Shown in pieces: positions 1-8,022 of a stretch of 37,053 bases of DNA. The DNA comes from IDS-8 sp040902105 (GTDB lineage: Bacteria > Pseudomonadota > Gammaproteobacteria > Steroidobacterales > Woeseiaceae). Position 1 is the first letter of the stretch; each line of letters starts with the position of its first letter. Made by a program: the position numbers and the translations under genes. Location: contig JBBDXW010000027.1 in NCBI GenBank assembly GCA_040902105.1, positions 1 to 37,053 on the forward strand, given 5' to 3'. The notes below the pieces were generated by a model, which did not search any database, was not told the origin of the DNA, and saw nothing but the letters and a program-made list of their open reading frames with translations.

Positions 1-86
1 CGAGCGAGTTTCCCGTGTCTGAGCACGTGGAACACCCCCGGACGGTACTCCTGCGTCGTCAAAAGCAGTAGTGTCCTGACTGCGGC

Positions 87-1127
87 TCAGTCCGCGCGCG
101 GGAAAACCACCATATGCGCGGTTTCGAGCCGGATGCCTATGAATTCGCCGACCGCGTGATTGTGGTGGCTGGGCACGGAAGACAGCAACCGCGCGCCGCT
201 CGGCAGGCGCAGTTCATAGAGAAACTCCGAGCCCTTGAACTGCTTGTTCACGACTTCGGCCGCAAGCGGGCTGTCATCGTCGTGCACTACGTCGTCCGGC
301 CGCAGCAGCAGGTCGACTTCCGCGCCAATCGGAAAGATCGTGGTCATTCGTCCGGTCGCCGTTCCCGTTTCGATCTCGACAGAATCGGCTGAGGTGACGC
401 GGCCCGGCATCCACACACCCTTGCCCACGAAATCCGCGACGAACCGCTCCGCCGGGCGATGATACAGGCGGTACGCGGTGTCCCATTGAAGTAACCGGCC
501 GCGATGCAGGACGCCGACCTCGTCCGCCGTCGCAAACGCATCGTGATGATCGTGCGTCGCGATGAGTGCGGTTGCACCGAGGGCTTTGAGAAGTGCGCGC
601 ATTTCCTGACCGAGGGTCTGGCGCAGACTCGCATCCAGATTCGAAAACGGCTCATCCATCAGCAACAGGTCGGGCTGCGGCGCCATGGCACGGGCAATCG
701 CCACTCGCTGCTGCTGTCCGCCGGACAATTCGTGCGGAAAGCGATTCGCAAAATCCTGCAGACCGACTTTTTCCAGGAACTGCTTTGCGCGAGCCGTGCG
801 GTCCGCCGCGAACTTCCCGCGCAGGCCGAACGCAACGTTCTTAAGTGCAGAAAGGTGCGGCAGCAACGCATAATCCTGAAACACCATGCCGATTTTCCGC
901 CGTTCCGCCGGGACATGTCGCTCGATCGTGCTTAGCGTGACGCCCGCGGCAACGATTCGTCCACCGCTGACCGGCTCGAAACCCGCAATACACCGCAACA
1001 AGGTGGTTTTACCGCAGCCGCTCGGCCCGAGTATGCAGCCGATATGGCCGCGTTCGAGCCGGAACGACAAATCGTTCAGTACCGGTTCGGCGCCGTAACC
1101 GCAAGCCACGTTCTCGAGTTCGAGCAT
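87..1127 (-). CDS. fbpC: Ferric iron ABC transporter ATP-binding protein (FbpC-like)
   Basis: ATPase of an FbpABC/AfuABC-type importer, energising uptake of Fe(III) across the inner membrane. From the chosen start the protein is 346 aa. It has Walker A GPSGCGKTT, the signature LSGGQQQRVAIARA, Walker B LLLMDEPFSNLD and a switch histidine in ATHDHHD. A C-terminal region of about 110 residues resembles a TOBE-like regulatory domain. The ATG at 1127 is preferred over upstream in-frame starts because the sequence from MLELENVACGYG on is the normal family N-terminus and the ATG overlaps the permease stop as TGATG, a translational coupling arrangement. It is the last gene of the three-gene minus-strand operon. 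Substrate is inferred from the binding protein and the Fur box; a related oxyanion or spermidine transporter is less likely. Nothing recognisable lies in bases 1-86. Confidence 0.9.
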   Translation of the reverse strand: MLELENVACGYGAEPVLNDLSFRLERGHIGCILGPSGCGKTTLLRCIAGFEPVSGGRIVAAGVTLSTIERHVPAERRKIGMVFQDYALLPHLSALKNVAFGLRGKFAADRTARAKQFLEKVGLQDFANRFPHELSGGQQQRVAIARAMAPQPDLLLMDEPFSNLDASLRQTLGQEMRALLKALGATALIATHDHHDAFATADEVGVLHRGRLLQWDTAYRLYHRPAERFVADFVGKGVWMPGRVTSADSVEIETGTATGRMTTIFPIGAEVDLLLRPDDVVHDDDSPLAAEVVNKQFKGSEFLYELRLPSGARLLSSVPSHHNHAVGEFIGIRLETAHMVVFPRAD

Positions 1128-2767
1128 CAGCGCCGCTGCCTGCTGAGGAGAATGACCGGCAGCAGCCCCGCGACAACAATCGCAACAGCCGGCAATGCTG
1201 CGCGCTGCCACTCACCTTCGGTGGTCAACTGGAATACCTTGACCGCGAGCGTATCCCAGCCGAACGGGCGGGTCATGAGGGTGATCGGCAACTCTTTCAT
1301 GATGTCGACGAACACCAGCAATGCAGCCGTGAAAATTGCAGGACGCAGAATTGGCAGGTGCACGCGGCCGAGCAGGCGCAAGCCTGACACGCCCATGCCC
1401 CTCGCGGCTTCTTCGATCGACGGCCGGATTCTCTGCAGCGCACTTTCCACCGGACTGTGAGCAACCGCAAGGAAGCGCGCGAGATACGCAAGAAAAATGA
1501 CCGCGAGTCCACTTTGCAAGGCAACGACAGTGCCGGCGTCGTCGCCGAAATGCTCATTGAACACGCGGCTGAGCCAGGCAACCGGAACGAAAAAGCCTAC
1601 CGCAAGTACCGTCCCCGGGATCGCATAGCCGAGCGTCGCAATGCGAGACAGGCTCCGGTTCAACACGCTCGGTGAGCGCCGGACGGTGACGGTCAAAAGA
1701 ACTGCCACCGCCGTGATCATGGCGGCGGCACCGGACGAGAGAACCAGGGTGTTCAGTGCGAGTTTCCAGTATGCGGCGTCGAACTCGGCGGCGAAATTCT
1801 CGACACTCCAGGCGACGATCAGCGAAACCGGCAAGCCGAAAGCAACAATGAGTACCGATGCGCAGTAGAGCGCGACGCCGGCCGCTTTCCCCCGCGACAG
1901 GACGATGCGGCGTTGCCGGGCTGCACCGGGCGGCGCGTATCGTGACTTGCCGCGCAAGCGGCGCTCGAGGAACAGCGCGATCAGGACGAGGCTCACCAGC
2001 ACCAGCGACAGCTGCAACGCGGATTGCAGCGAAAAAAGGCCGTACCAGGAGCGATAGATCGCCGTCGTAAAGGTCGTGTAGTTGAACAGCTTGACGGTGC
2101 CGAAGTCGGCGAGGCACTCCATCACCGCGAGGCTCAAGCCCGCAACGAACCACGGACGCGCCATCGGCAACGTCACTTTGAAGAAGGCCTGTACCGGCCG
2201 GTAACCGAAACTGCGTGCGACCTCGAGGCCGCGGATCCCCTGCGAGGCAAACGCCTCTCGAACGATCAGGAAAACATAAGGGTAGAGCACGAGACTGAGG
2301 GTCGCTATCGACGCGCCGCGCGGTCCGATGCCCGGGAAGTACGCCGATGAGCCGAAGAGACTACGCCACGCGGCCTGCACCGGCCCGGTGTATTCGAACA
2401 GCGCTGCAAACGCGAATCCGAGCACGTAACCCGGCATGGCCATCGGCATGAGCAGCGCCCAGTTGAAAAAGCGGCGCCCTGGAAACTCGCACGACGCCAC
2501 AAACCAGGCGAGCGATACACCGAGAACGGACGTGCAGGACGCAACGCCGAAAACAAGCCAGGTCGTATTGGCGAGCGCCTCCGGAAGTACGTAGCGCGCG
2601 AGATGAGGCCATACGCCGCTTGAGTCCGAAAAAAAAGACAGCAACGCAACGGCGAGCGGCAGGGACGCAACGAGCGCGACCAGCCAGATGGTCAGGCCGG
2701 CCCCGCCGCCGCTCATCCGGCCGATAAATCCGCTTCGTCCGGGACCGACGGCGCCGGCCGCTTGCAT
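1127..2767 (-). CDS. fbpB: Ferric iron ABC transporter permease (FbpB-like, fused double permease)
   Basis: Inner-membrane permease of 546 aa with two Binding-protein-dependent-transport permease halves in one chain, as is normal for FbpB. Many hydrophobic segments are visible (for example near residues 25-45, 70-90, 105-125). Each half has an EAA-type coupling loop: LEVARSFGYRPVQAFF in the N-half and EEAARGMGVSGLRLLG in the C-half, which dock on the FbpC ATPase. It starts 13 bp after the binding-protein stop and ends overlapping fbpC, so the three genes form one operon. The ATG at 2767 has only a weak ribosome-binding site; a second in-frame ATG lies 17 codons downstream at 2716 and could be the true start. 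Confidence 0.9.
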   Translation of the reverse strand: MQAAGAVGPGRSGFIGRMSGGGAGLTIWLVALVASLPLAVALLSFFSDSSGVWPHLARYVLPEALANTTWLVFGVASCTSVLGVSLAWFVASCEFPGRRFFNWALLMPMAMPGYVLGFAFAALFEYTGPVQAAWRSLFGSSAYFPGIGPRGASIATLSLVLYPYVFLIVREAFASQGIRGLEVARSFGYRPVQAFFKVTLPMARPWFVAGLSLAVMECLADFGTVKLFNYTTFTTAIYRSWYGLFSLQSALQLSLVLVSLVLIALFLERRLRGKSRYAPPGAARQRRIVLSRGKAAGVALYCASVLIVAFGLPVSLIVAWSVENFAAEFDAAYWKLALNTLVLSSGAAAMITAVAVLLTVTVRRSPSVLNRSLSRIATLGYAIPGTVLAVGFFVPVAWLSRVFNEHFGDDAGTVVALQSGLAVIFLAYLARFLAVAHSPVESALQRIRPSIEEAARGMGVSGLRLLGRVHLPILRPAIFTAALLVFVDIMKELPITLMTRPFGWDTLAVKVFQLTTEGEWQRAALPAVAIVVAGLLPVILLSRQRR

Positions 2768-2780
2768 GGCCGCTTAAGAC

Positions 2781-3833
2781 TCAGCGATAACCGGCTCTGT
2801 CCATCAGCCTGACCGCGTCTGCCTGATAGACACCCGCCTGCGCAACGTTCATGGGACTGGCCTCGAACGTGCCCCAGGCGGCGACCAGCGGATGGGGCTC
2901 GATCCCTGGGTTCGCCGGGTATTCCATGTTTTCCCCGCCGAGAAGCTTCTGCGCTTTCGCGGACGACATCCATTCCAGTAACGCTTGCGCACCGTCCGGG
3001 TTTTTGGCGTGCCGTGTCACGCCGGCTCCGGAAACGTTGACGTGCACGCCGCCGGTCTCTGCCGCCGGCCAGAACACCGCTATTGGAATGTCCGGCCTTT
3101 CTTTCTGCAGACGGCCGAAGTAATACGTGTTCACGATTCCGACGTCGCACTGGCCTGCAGCGATTGCCTCGAGCAGGCTCGTGTCGTTTGAAAACACGTC
3201 CGTTGCGAGGTTGTCGACCCAGCCGCGCACGGTTCGCTCCGTTTGCTCTTCACCGTCGGCGGCGATGAGCATCGCGACCAGCGATTGGTTGTAAACTTTT
3301 TCCGAGGTTCGCAGGCACAGTTTGCCGTGCCACTTGTCGCCGGCGAGACCTGCGTAACCGGTCAGCTCGGAAGGCTCGACGTCACGCGTGTCATAAACGA
3401 CCGTGCGCGCGCGCACCGACAGTGCGAACCACATGTTCGCGGGATCGCGCAGGTGCTGCGGAATGTTGTTCTCGAGTATTTCCGAGTAAGTCGGACGAAG
3501 GACGCCTTCTTCCGCCGCATACCACAGGTTGCCGGCATCGACGGTCATCAGTATGTCGGCAGGCGTCGTCTCACCCTCGGCGAGCAATTTTTGAATGAGC
3601 GGCTGTTCGCTGTCGGTCGTATAGCGGATCGGCACGCCCGTTTCGGCCGTATAGGCATCGAAGATCGGCTGGATGAGCTGCTCGGCGCGAGCCGAGTACA
3701 CCACGACCGGCTCCGGCGTTTCGCCCGGTGACGCGGATTCGGGCGCTTCGCCGCCACAAGCTTGCAGTAACACGAGCAGCAGTATCAGGGTGCCGGGCAG
3801 CTGCCCTGCATGAAGGTATCGTGCGCGTCGCAT
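2781..3833 (-). CDS. fbpA: Ferric iron-binding lipoprotein (FbpA-like)
   Basis: Periplasmic solute-binding protein of 350 aa that would capture Fe(III) for the FbpBC permease. The N-terminus is a lipoprotein signal: basic MRRAR, hydrophobic LILLLVLL, lipobox LLQAC with Cys at about residue 26. The mature part has the class II binding fold signatures VVVYSARAEQLIQPIFDAY and a tyrosine pair in NTYYFGRLQ, the position of the iron-ligating tyrosines in FbpA proteins. First gene of the operon, with a strong Fur box 42 bp upstream of the ATG. In Gram-negatives FbpA is more often soluble periplasmic; the lipid anchor here is a mild variation. Family assignment is firm; iron as ligand is supported by the operator. 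Confidence 0.9.
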   Translation of the reverse strand: MRRARYLHAGQLPGTLILLLVLLQACGGEAPESASPGETPEPVVVYSARAEQLIQPIFDAYTAETGVPIRYTTDSEQPLIQKLLAEGETTPADILMTVDAGNLWYAAEEGVLRPTYSEILENNIPQHLRDPANMWFALSVRARTVVYDTRDVEPSELTGYAGLAGDKWHGKLCLRTSEKVYNQSLVAMLIAADGEEQTERTVRGWVDNLATDVFSNDTSLLEAIAAGQCDVGIVNTYYFGRLQKERPDIPIAVFWPAAETGGVHVNVSGAGVTRHAKNPDGAQALLEWMSSAKAQKLLGGENMEYPANPGIEPHPLVAAWGTFEASPMNVAQAGVYQADAVRLMDRAGYR

Positions 3834-3874
3834 GTGTCAGGACCCCGTTTCCCTCGTAAGGGATTCGCGTGAAT

Positions 3875-3893
3875 GATAATGGTTCTCATTATC
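3875..3893. promoter_or_regulatory. Fur box upstream of fbpABC
   Basis: GATAATGGTTCTCATTATC matches the classical 19-bp Fur consensus GATAATGATAATCATTATC at 16 of 19 positions, with both outer half sites perfect. It lies 42 bp before the fbpA start codon, where Fur-Fe(II) would block the promoter in iron-replete cells. The only other neighbour is the 3' end of the diguanylate cyclase gene, so fbpABC is the likely target. Confidence 0.88.
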
Positions 3894-3926
3894 ACATATG
3901 GCCACGCGCATGGCCACACGCGGCCT

Positions 3927-5057
3927 TCAGTCCGGGCTCACCGAGATGCGGTCGCGACCGCCCGACTTTGCTTTGTAAAGCGCAACGTCCGCGCGCGCAA
4001 TCAGGCTTTCGCCGAGCGTTTTAAGGTCGAAGTCGCCTTCCTGCGGGGTCGCGCAGGCGATACCGATCGACGTCGTGATCGTGACCGCTTTGCCGTCGCC
4101 GAAAACGACCGGGTTAGCCGACACTGCGTGACGAATGCGCTCCGCCAGCCGCTTGCCCGACTCGACTTCGGTGTGCGGCAGGAGGATGACGAATTCTTCG
4201 CCGCCGTAGCGGGCCGCGACGTCACTGCCACGCACCTGCGACTCGATCCGGCGCGACAGTTCCCGCAGGACGTCGTCGCCGGCGCCATGCCCGAAGGTAT
4301 CGTTGACCTGCTTGAAATGATCGAGGTCGAGCATGAGGCACACCAGGTTCGACTTGTCGCGCCGGGCTCGCGCCATTTCCTCGGTCAGCCGCACCTGCAG
4401 ATAACGGCGGTTATGCCAGCCCGTAAGCACGTCCGTAAAGCCGCTGCGAAGCAGGCGCGCCCGATTGACGACATTCTCCAGCGCAAACGACGCAATGCTG
4501 CCGAGATGGGAGAAAAAGTCGGTCGCATGCGCCGGGGTGAAGCGGCTTGCGTCCGTGCTGCCGAAGTTGATGCTGCCGAGCAAGGTTCCCTTGTGCGTCA
4601 GCGGCAGCATCGCGACGCTCGCCAGGCTGGTCGCGACGTTGATGGCGCCGGGAAAAATGAGCGGGTGGTCGGCTTTTCTGTAGGGGCCGAGCCAGGGCTT
4701 TCGCAGCGCGACGTACTGCGGCGCGAGACCGGACAGCGAGTCGACGAATTGCAGGCCGGGCAGGTCTTCTTCCCGGGTGCCTGCGGCGAGCAGCAGGTGC
4801 CGCACGTCGTGATCGGGGTCGCAGAGCACCACCGTCACCGTCTCCAGACGGTAACTGTCCCTGAGGCCGTCAAGAATCTGCCGGAACAGCGCGGTCAGGT
4901 CCGCCGCCTGCAGCAGGTCCAGTTCGCGCCGCTGCGAAACTTGCAGGATTTGCGTGTTTCTTGCGACCTCTTTGGTCAGCCGGCTGAGCTTTCGGCGCGC
5001 GCGAGTGAGCTCTGCGGACAGCTCTTCATAGGAACCCATAGCGGTCAATCCGGTCAT
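3927..5057 (-). CDS. Diguanylate cyclase with N-terminal GAF/DUF484-like sensor domain
   Basis: Predicted cytoplasmic c-di-GMP synthase, 376 aa. Residues 1-50 look like a coiled coil, residues 55-200 a GAF/DUF484-like sensor, and residues 205-375 a GGDEF domain. The active site reads GGEEF (285-289). An RxxD inhibitory site (RGSD, 276-279) lies five residues before it, so product inhibition is expected. LDLDHFKQVNDTFGH is the usual Mg/GTP-binding strand. No transmembrane segment is seen. A good Shine-Dalgarno (TTGGAGGG, minus strand, 5061-5068) supports the ATG at 5057; another ATG lies six codons in. The 159-bp palindrome immediately upstream lies in the leader or promoter region. What the sensor domain detects cannot be told. 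Confidence 0.88.
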   Translation of the reverse strand: MTGLTAMGSYEELSAELTRARRKLSRLTKEVARNTQILQVSQRRELDLLQAADLTALFRQILDGLRDSYRLETVTVVLCDPDHDVRHLLLAAGTREEDLPGLQFVDSLSGLAPQYVALRKPWLGPYRKADHPLIFPGAINVATSLASVAMLPLTHKGTLLGSINFGSTDASRFTPAHATDFFSHLGSIASFALENVVNRARLLRSGFTDVLTGWHNRRYLQVRLTEEMARARRDKSNLVCLMLDLDHFKQVNDTFGHGAGDDVLRELSRRIESQVRGSDVAARYGGEEFVILLPHTEVESGKRLAERIRHAVSANPVVFGDGKAVTITTSIGIACATPQEGDFDLKTLGESLIARADVALYKAKSGGRDRISVSPD

Positions 5058-5070
5058 CGCCCCCCTCCAA

Positions 5071-5229
5071 GGAGTCTGCGCGGTAGAAATATCCGTAACG
5101 AGAATGTGCCACAGCGAGGCCAGTTTTTCGTTCTTTTGAGGCGCATGGTCGTTCTACGCAACGAAAAAGAACGGAAAAAAGGACCGCTGTGGCGCATTCG
5201 CAGTAGGATATTTCTACCGCGCAGACTCC
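5071..5229. repeat. 159-bp imperfect palindrome (MITE/REP-like element)
   Basis: The ends are a perfect 24-bp inverted repeat: 5071-5094, beginning GGAGTCTGCGCGGTAGAAAT, and 5206-5229. Homology between the arms continues inward with mismatches (GTGCCACAGCG against GCGCCACAGCG, and TTTTTCGTTC against CCGTTCTTTTTCGT), leaving only about 20 nt unpaired in the centre. Transcribed, it would make one long hairpin. It abuts the Shine-Dalgarno of the diguanylate cyclase gene. No coding frame is convincing inside it. Bases 5230-5310 show nothing further. Confidence 0.75.
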
Positions 5230-5310
5230 CAGGTCCGCCTTTTACCAAAAAGAACCGGCCGCGTCGCGCGACCAGCCGGCAAACCGTTCAAGAGGACGTC
5301 CGGGGGCTGG

Positions 5311-5329
5311 AAAAGGCCGGTTTTCGGCC
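5311..5329 (-). terminator. Intrinsic terminator of tyrA
   Basis: On the minus strand, directly after the tyrA stop, GGCCGAAAACCGGCC forms a 5-bp stem with a short loop, followed by TTTT. The stem is short but GC-rich and correctly placed. Confidence 0.55.
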
Positions 5330-5333
5330 CGGG

Positions 5334-6419
5334 CTACTGGCGCGTTGCCAAATAATCGCGGCCTTGTTCCATCATGTGGACAAAGCCGGATTCATCGCCG
5401 TCCGCCACGAGTTTTCTGATGCGAACCACCGATTCGCACAATGCATCGAGCGGACCGAGACCAAATTCGTTGAGGTTCTGGATTTCGAAGTACAGATGCG
5501 GATTGTCCTGGGCCACCGCGGCCGACACCAGCAGTTGCGCATCGAACGTGGTCGACGACAGCTTGGCGAGTTTCGGCGCGGCCTCGCCGCTTTCCGCCAG
5601 CGCGGTGAAGAACGCGATATTGAGCGCGTGGGACAGTCCGAGCACGTAGGCAATCAACCGATCGTGATCGTCAAGCCCCATCTCCAGTTGCTGAACCATC
5701 GTCGCTGCGAACAATTCCTTTGCTCTTGCCGTGGCTTCAGGCGCCCCGACGTCGACGAAGATCAGATGCCGCCCCGACAGCAGCTCGGTATCGGGGCCGT
5801 ACATCGGGTGCAACGAGGTCACGCTGCAACCGGCGTCGACGAGCGCCTTGAGGCCCGAGCGCAGCGGCGTTTTCAGTGACCCGATATCGAAAACGAGGCC
5901 ACGCGGCCTGTGTCCGGCGAGTTCGGCCAGGATTCGCCCGGAAATTGCCAGCGGCGTCGCAACCACGATGACATCGTGCTCCACGCCCGCGGCCTGCCAG
6001 TCGCGGAAGCTGCCCGGACCCGGCTCGGCGCGGCTGTCGGCAATGCTTATGCTGTAGCCCTGCGACGCAAAAAAATCGACGAACCAGCCGCCCATCTTGC
6101 CGGCCCCGCCGATGACCAGCACCTTGCGCCCGTTGCCCTTTCCTTCGGCGGCCACCCGGTCCCGCTCCTGGCTGGCAAGCGACGCATGAATGAGCGACCG
6201 CACAATGCTTTCCGCAAGTTTCGGGTCGAGTGATAACGATGCCGCATAGTCCCGGGCCGTCTCGAGCACGACTTTTTCGCGTTCGTAATCGCGAGTCGCC
6301 CGACCGGTTGCAAGCTTGTTGCGGCCTATCAGGCCTACGACGCGCTGGCGTTCGGCGATCAGTTCGAGCAGGCGCCGGTCAAGCGACGAAAGGTCGTCTC
6401 TCAATTCGTCAAGTTTCAT
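5334..6419 (-). CDS. tyrA: Bifunctional chorismate mutase / prephenate dehydrogenase (T-protein)
   Basis: Converts chorismate to prephenate and then, with NAD+, to 4-hydroxyphenylpyruvate for tyrosine synthesis. The 361-aa protein has an AroQ-type chorismate mutase at residues 1-90 (LDELRDDLSSLDRRLLELIAER, catalytic-type basic residues R28 and K35) joined to a prephenate dehydrogenase. The NAD-binding loop is GGAGKMGG (104-111) and the HPMYGPD motif (204-210) carries the catalytic-region histidine. Length and order match enterobacterial TyrA. It is a single gene with a terminator directly downstream, divergent from the formaldehyde dehydrogenase gene. A weak sigma-70-like pair, TTGCCG and TACAAC on the minus strand between about 6490 and 6460, may drive it. 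Confidence 0.95.
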   Translation of the reverse strand: MKLDELRDDLSSLDRRLLELIAERQRVVGLIGRNKLATGRATRDYEREKVVLETARDYAASLSLDPKLAESIVRSLIHASLASQERDRVAAEGKGNGRKVLVIGGAGKMGGWFVDFFASQGYSISIADSRAEPGPGSFRDWQAAGVEHDVIVVATPLAISGRILAELAGHRPRGLVFDIGSLKTPLRSGLKALVDAGCSVTSLHPMYGPDTELLSGRHLIFVDVGAPEATARAKELFAATMVQQLEMGLDDHDRLIAYVLGLSHALNIAFFTALAESGEAAPKLAKLSSTTFDAQLLVSAAVAQDNPHLYFEIQNLNEFGLGPLDALCESVVRIRKLVADGDESGFVHMMEQGRDYLATRQ

Positions 6420-6504
6420 GGATAGTCGGGTCGGTTAATGGTTTTATTCGCGTACCCGTTGTACAGGACAGCCACGACTAACGGCAAGCGGAGTCGCCAG
6501 GCCG

Positions 6505-6520
6505 TCAAACTTTCGTTTGA
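6505..6520. promoter_or_regulatory. Palindromic operator candidate, PsrA/FadR-type box
   Basis: TCAAACTTTCGTTTGA is a perfect 6-bp inverted repeat around TTTC. It fits the motif CAAAC-N2-4-GTTTG reported for the TetR-family fatty-acid regulator PsrA of Pseudomonas. It sits in the 221-bp region between divergent tyrA and the formaldehyde dehydrogenase gene, 121 bp before the latter's ATG. The regulator itself is not in the window, so the name is an inference from the motif. Confidence 0.4.
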
Positions 6521-6640
6521 AACGGTCCCCGCGGAGAAAGCCTGGATGACCTGCTTGCTCGCTGCATCGCCCCTACCACCCACCCTGCAATCGTGCGAAA
6601 CTTTCGATCGCACCAACAACGCATACCGGGACGATGAAAT

Positions 6641-7750
6641 ATGAAAACTCGCGCCGCTGTCGCCTGGGAAGCAGGCAAGCCACTTCAGATCGAAACCATT
6701 GAGCTTGACGGCCCGAAAAAGGGCGAGGTGTTGTTACGCAACGTCGCAACCGGCGTCTGTCATACGGACGCGTTCACGTTGTCCGGCGAGGATCCGGAAG
6801 GACTTTTTCCCGCCGTACTGGGACATGAAGGCGGTGCGATCGTCGAAGAAGTCGGTGCCGGCGTAAAAAGCGTCAAGGCCGGCGATCACGTCATTCCCCT
6901 TTACACGCCCGAGTGCGGCAAATGCAAATTCTGCACCTCGGGGAAAACCAACCTTTGTCAGGCGATCCGCGCCACCCAGGGCAAAGGCCTCATGCCGGAC
7001 GGCACATCGCGATTCTCGAAAGGCGGCCAGAAGATTTTTCATTACATGGGAACCTCGACGTTCAGCGAATACACGGTGTTACCGGAGATCGCCGTTGCGA
7101 AAGTCAGTGCGAAGGCGCCCCTGGAAAAAATCTGCCTGCTTGGATGCGGTATTACCACCGGCATCGGCGCCGTTCTGAACACCGCGAAAGTGGAGCCCGG
7201 CGCAACGGTCGCAGTATTCGGGCTTGGCGGTGTGGGCCTGAGCGCGATACAAGGCGCATCGATGGCGAAGGCCGGGCGGATCATCGCCGTCGACATCAAT
7301 CCCGACAAATTTACGCTCGCAAGACAGATGGGCGCGACGGATACGGTAAACCCGAAAGACCACGGCGCACCGATCCAGGAAGTGATCGTCGAAATGACCG
7401 ACGGCGGCGTCGATTATTCCTTCGAATGCGTCGGGAACGTCAAACTGATGCGCGCGGCGCTCGAATGCTGCCACAAAGGATGGGGGCAGTCGGTCATCGT
7501 CGGCGTCGCCGGCGCCGGGCAGGAAATTTCCACCCGGCCGTTTCAACTCGTCACCGGCCGGGTATGGCGCGGCACCGCGTTCGGCGGCTGCAAGGGTCGC
7601 TCGCAGTTGCCGGGCATGGTCGATCAGTACATGAACGGCGAGATCAAGGTCGACGAGTTCATTACCCACACGATGCCGCTGGAAGATATCAACAAGGCGT
7701 TCGATCTGATGCACGAAGGGAAGAGCATCCGCTCCGTTGTGCACTACTAG
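6641..7750 (+). CDS. frmA: S-(hydroxymethyl)glutathione dehydrogenase / class III alcohol dehydrogenase
   Basis: Cytoplasmic zinc enzyme oxidising S-hydroxymethylglutathione (formaldehyde plus glutathione) with NAD+; it can also reduce S-nitrosoglutathione. The 369-aa protein has catalytic zinc ligands C40 (GVCHTD) and H62 (GHEGG) and the cysteine in LGCGITTG. The structural zinc loop is C92, C95, C98 and C106 (CGKCKFC...C). The Rossmann motif is VFGLGGVGLSAIQGA. The usual partners frmB (S-formylglutathione hydrolase) and frmR are not adjacent. The last codons and stop (CAC TAC TAG) fall inside the left arm of the palindromic element that follows. Confidence 0.95.
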   Translation: MKTRAAVAWEAGKPLQIETIELDGPKKGEVLLRNVATGVCHTDAFTLSGEDPEGLFPAVLGHEGGAIVEEVGAGVKSVKAGDHVIPLYTPECGKCKFCTSGKTNLCQAIRATQGKGLMPDGTSRFSKGGQKIFHYMGTSTFSEYTVLPEIAVAKVSAKAPLEKICLLGCGITTGIGAVLNTAKVEPGATVAVFGLGGVGLSAIQGASMAKAGRIIAVDINPDKFTLARQMGATDTVNPKDHGAPIQEVIVEMTDGGVDYSFECVGNVKLMRAALECCHKGWGQSVIVGVAGAGQEISTRPFQLVTGRVWRGTAFGGCKGRSQLPGMVDQYMNGEIKVDEFITHTMPLEDINKAFDLMHEGKSIRSVVHY

Positions 7751-7949
7751 TACGCATCATTCATGAGCGTTTAAGGTCAGTGGTGGGCGAAGCCTCGGTT
7801 GGGGGGAGGGCTTTTCAGGAACGCCGTGAACCCATCCATGGGGGCTTCGCAAAAACATCCCTGTTTTTGACGATCCTGAAAAGCCCTCCCCCCAACCGAG
7901 GCTCCGCTGATACGCCGTCACGCTCATGAATGATGCGTACTAGTAGTGC
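7741..7949. repeat. Palindromic mobile-like repeat, family B, complete copy
   Basis: Outer inverted repeats of 29 bp (7741-7769 and 7921-7949) are perfect and include ACTAGTACGCATCATTCATG. Inner inverted repeats, also perfect and 29 bp long, are 7792-7820 and 7874-7902 (GCCTCGGTTGGGGGGAGGGC at the start of the left arm). The centre holds two smaller hairpins (CCCATCCATGGGGG and AAAAACATCCCTGTTTTT). A second, partial copy is at 36978-37053. The element ends seem to be near CGCATnATTCATGA, flanked here by CTAG on both sides. No transposase is encoded. Confidence 0.8.
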
Positions 7950-8022
7950 TACCGCCAGTGGAGAGGATGGCGAACCACGCACACCACCATGCCCGAAACC
8001 CGCTTTGCAAAAGAGTTGACCA

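Noticed and set aside
1..86. Possible start of another gene before fbpC's end
   Set aside because: No open frame with recognisable content and no clear terminator in these 86 bases.
3873..5879. 668-codon plus-strand frame across the diguanylate cyclase and tyrA
   Set aside because: It crosses two recognisable minus-strand genes and the palindrome; no protein family resembles it.
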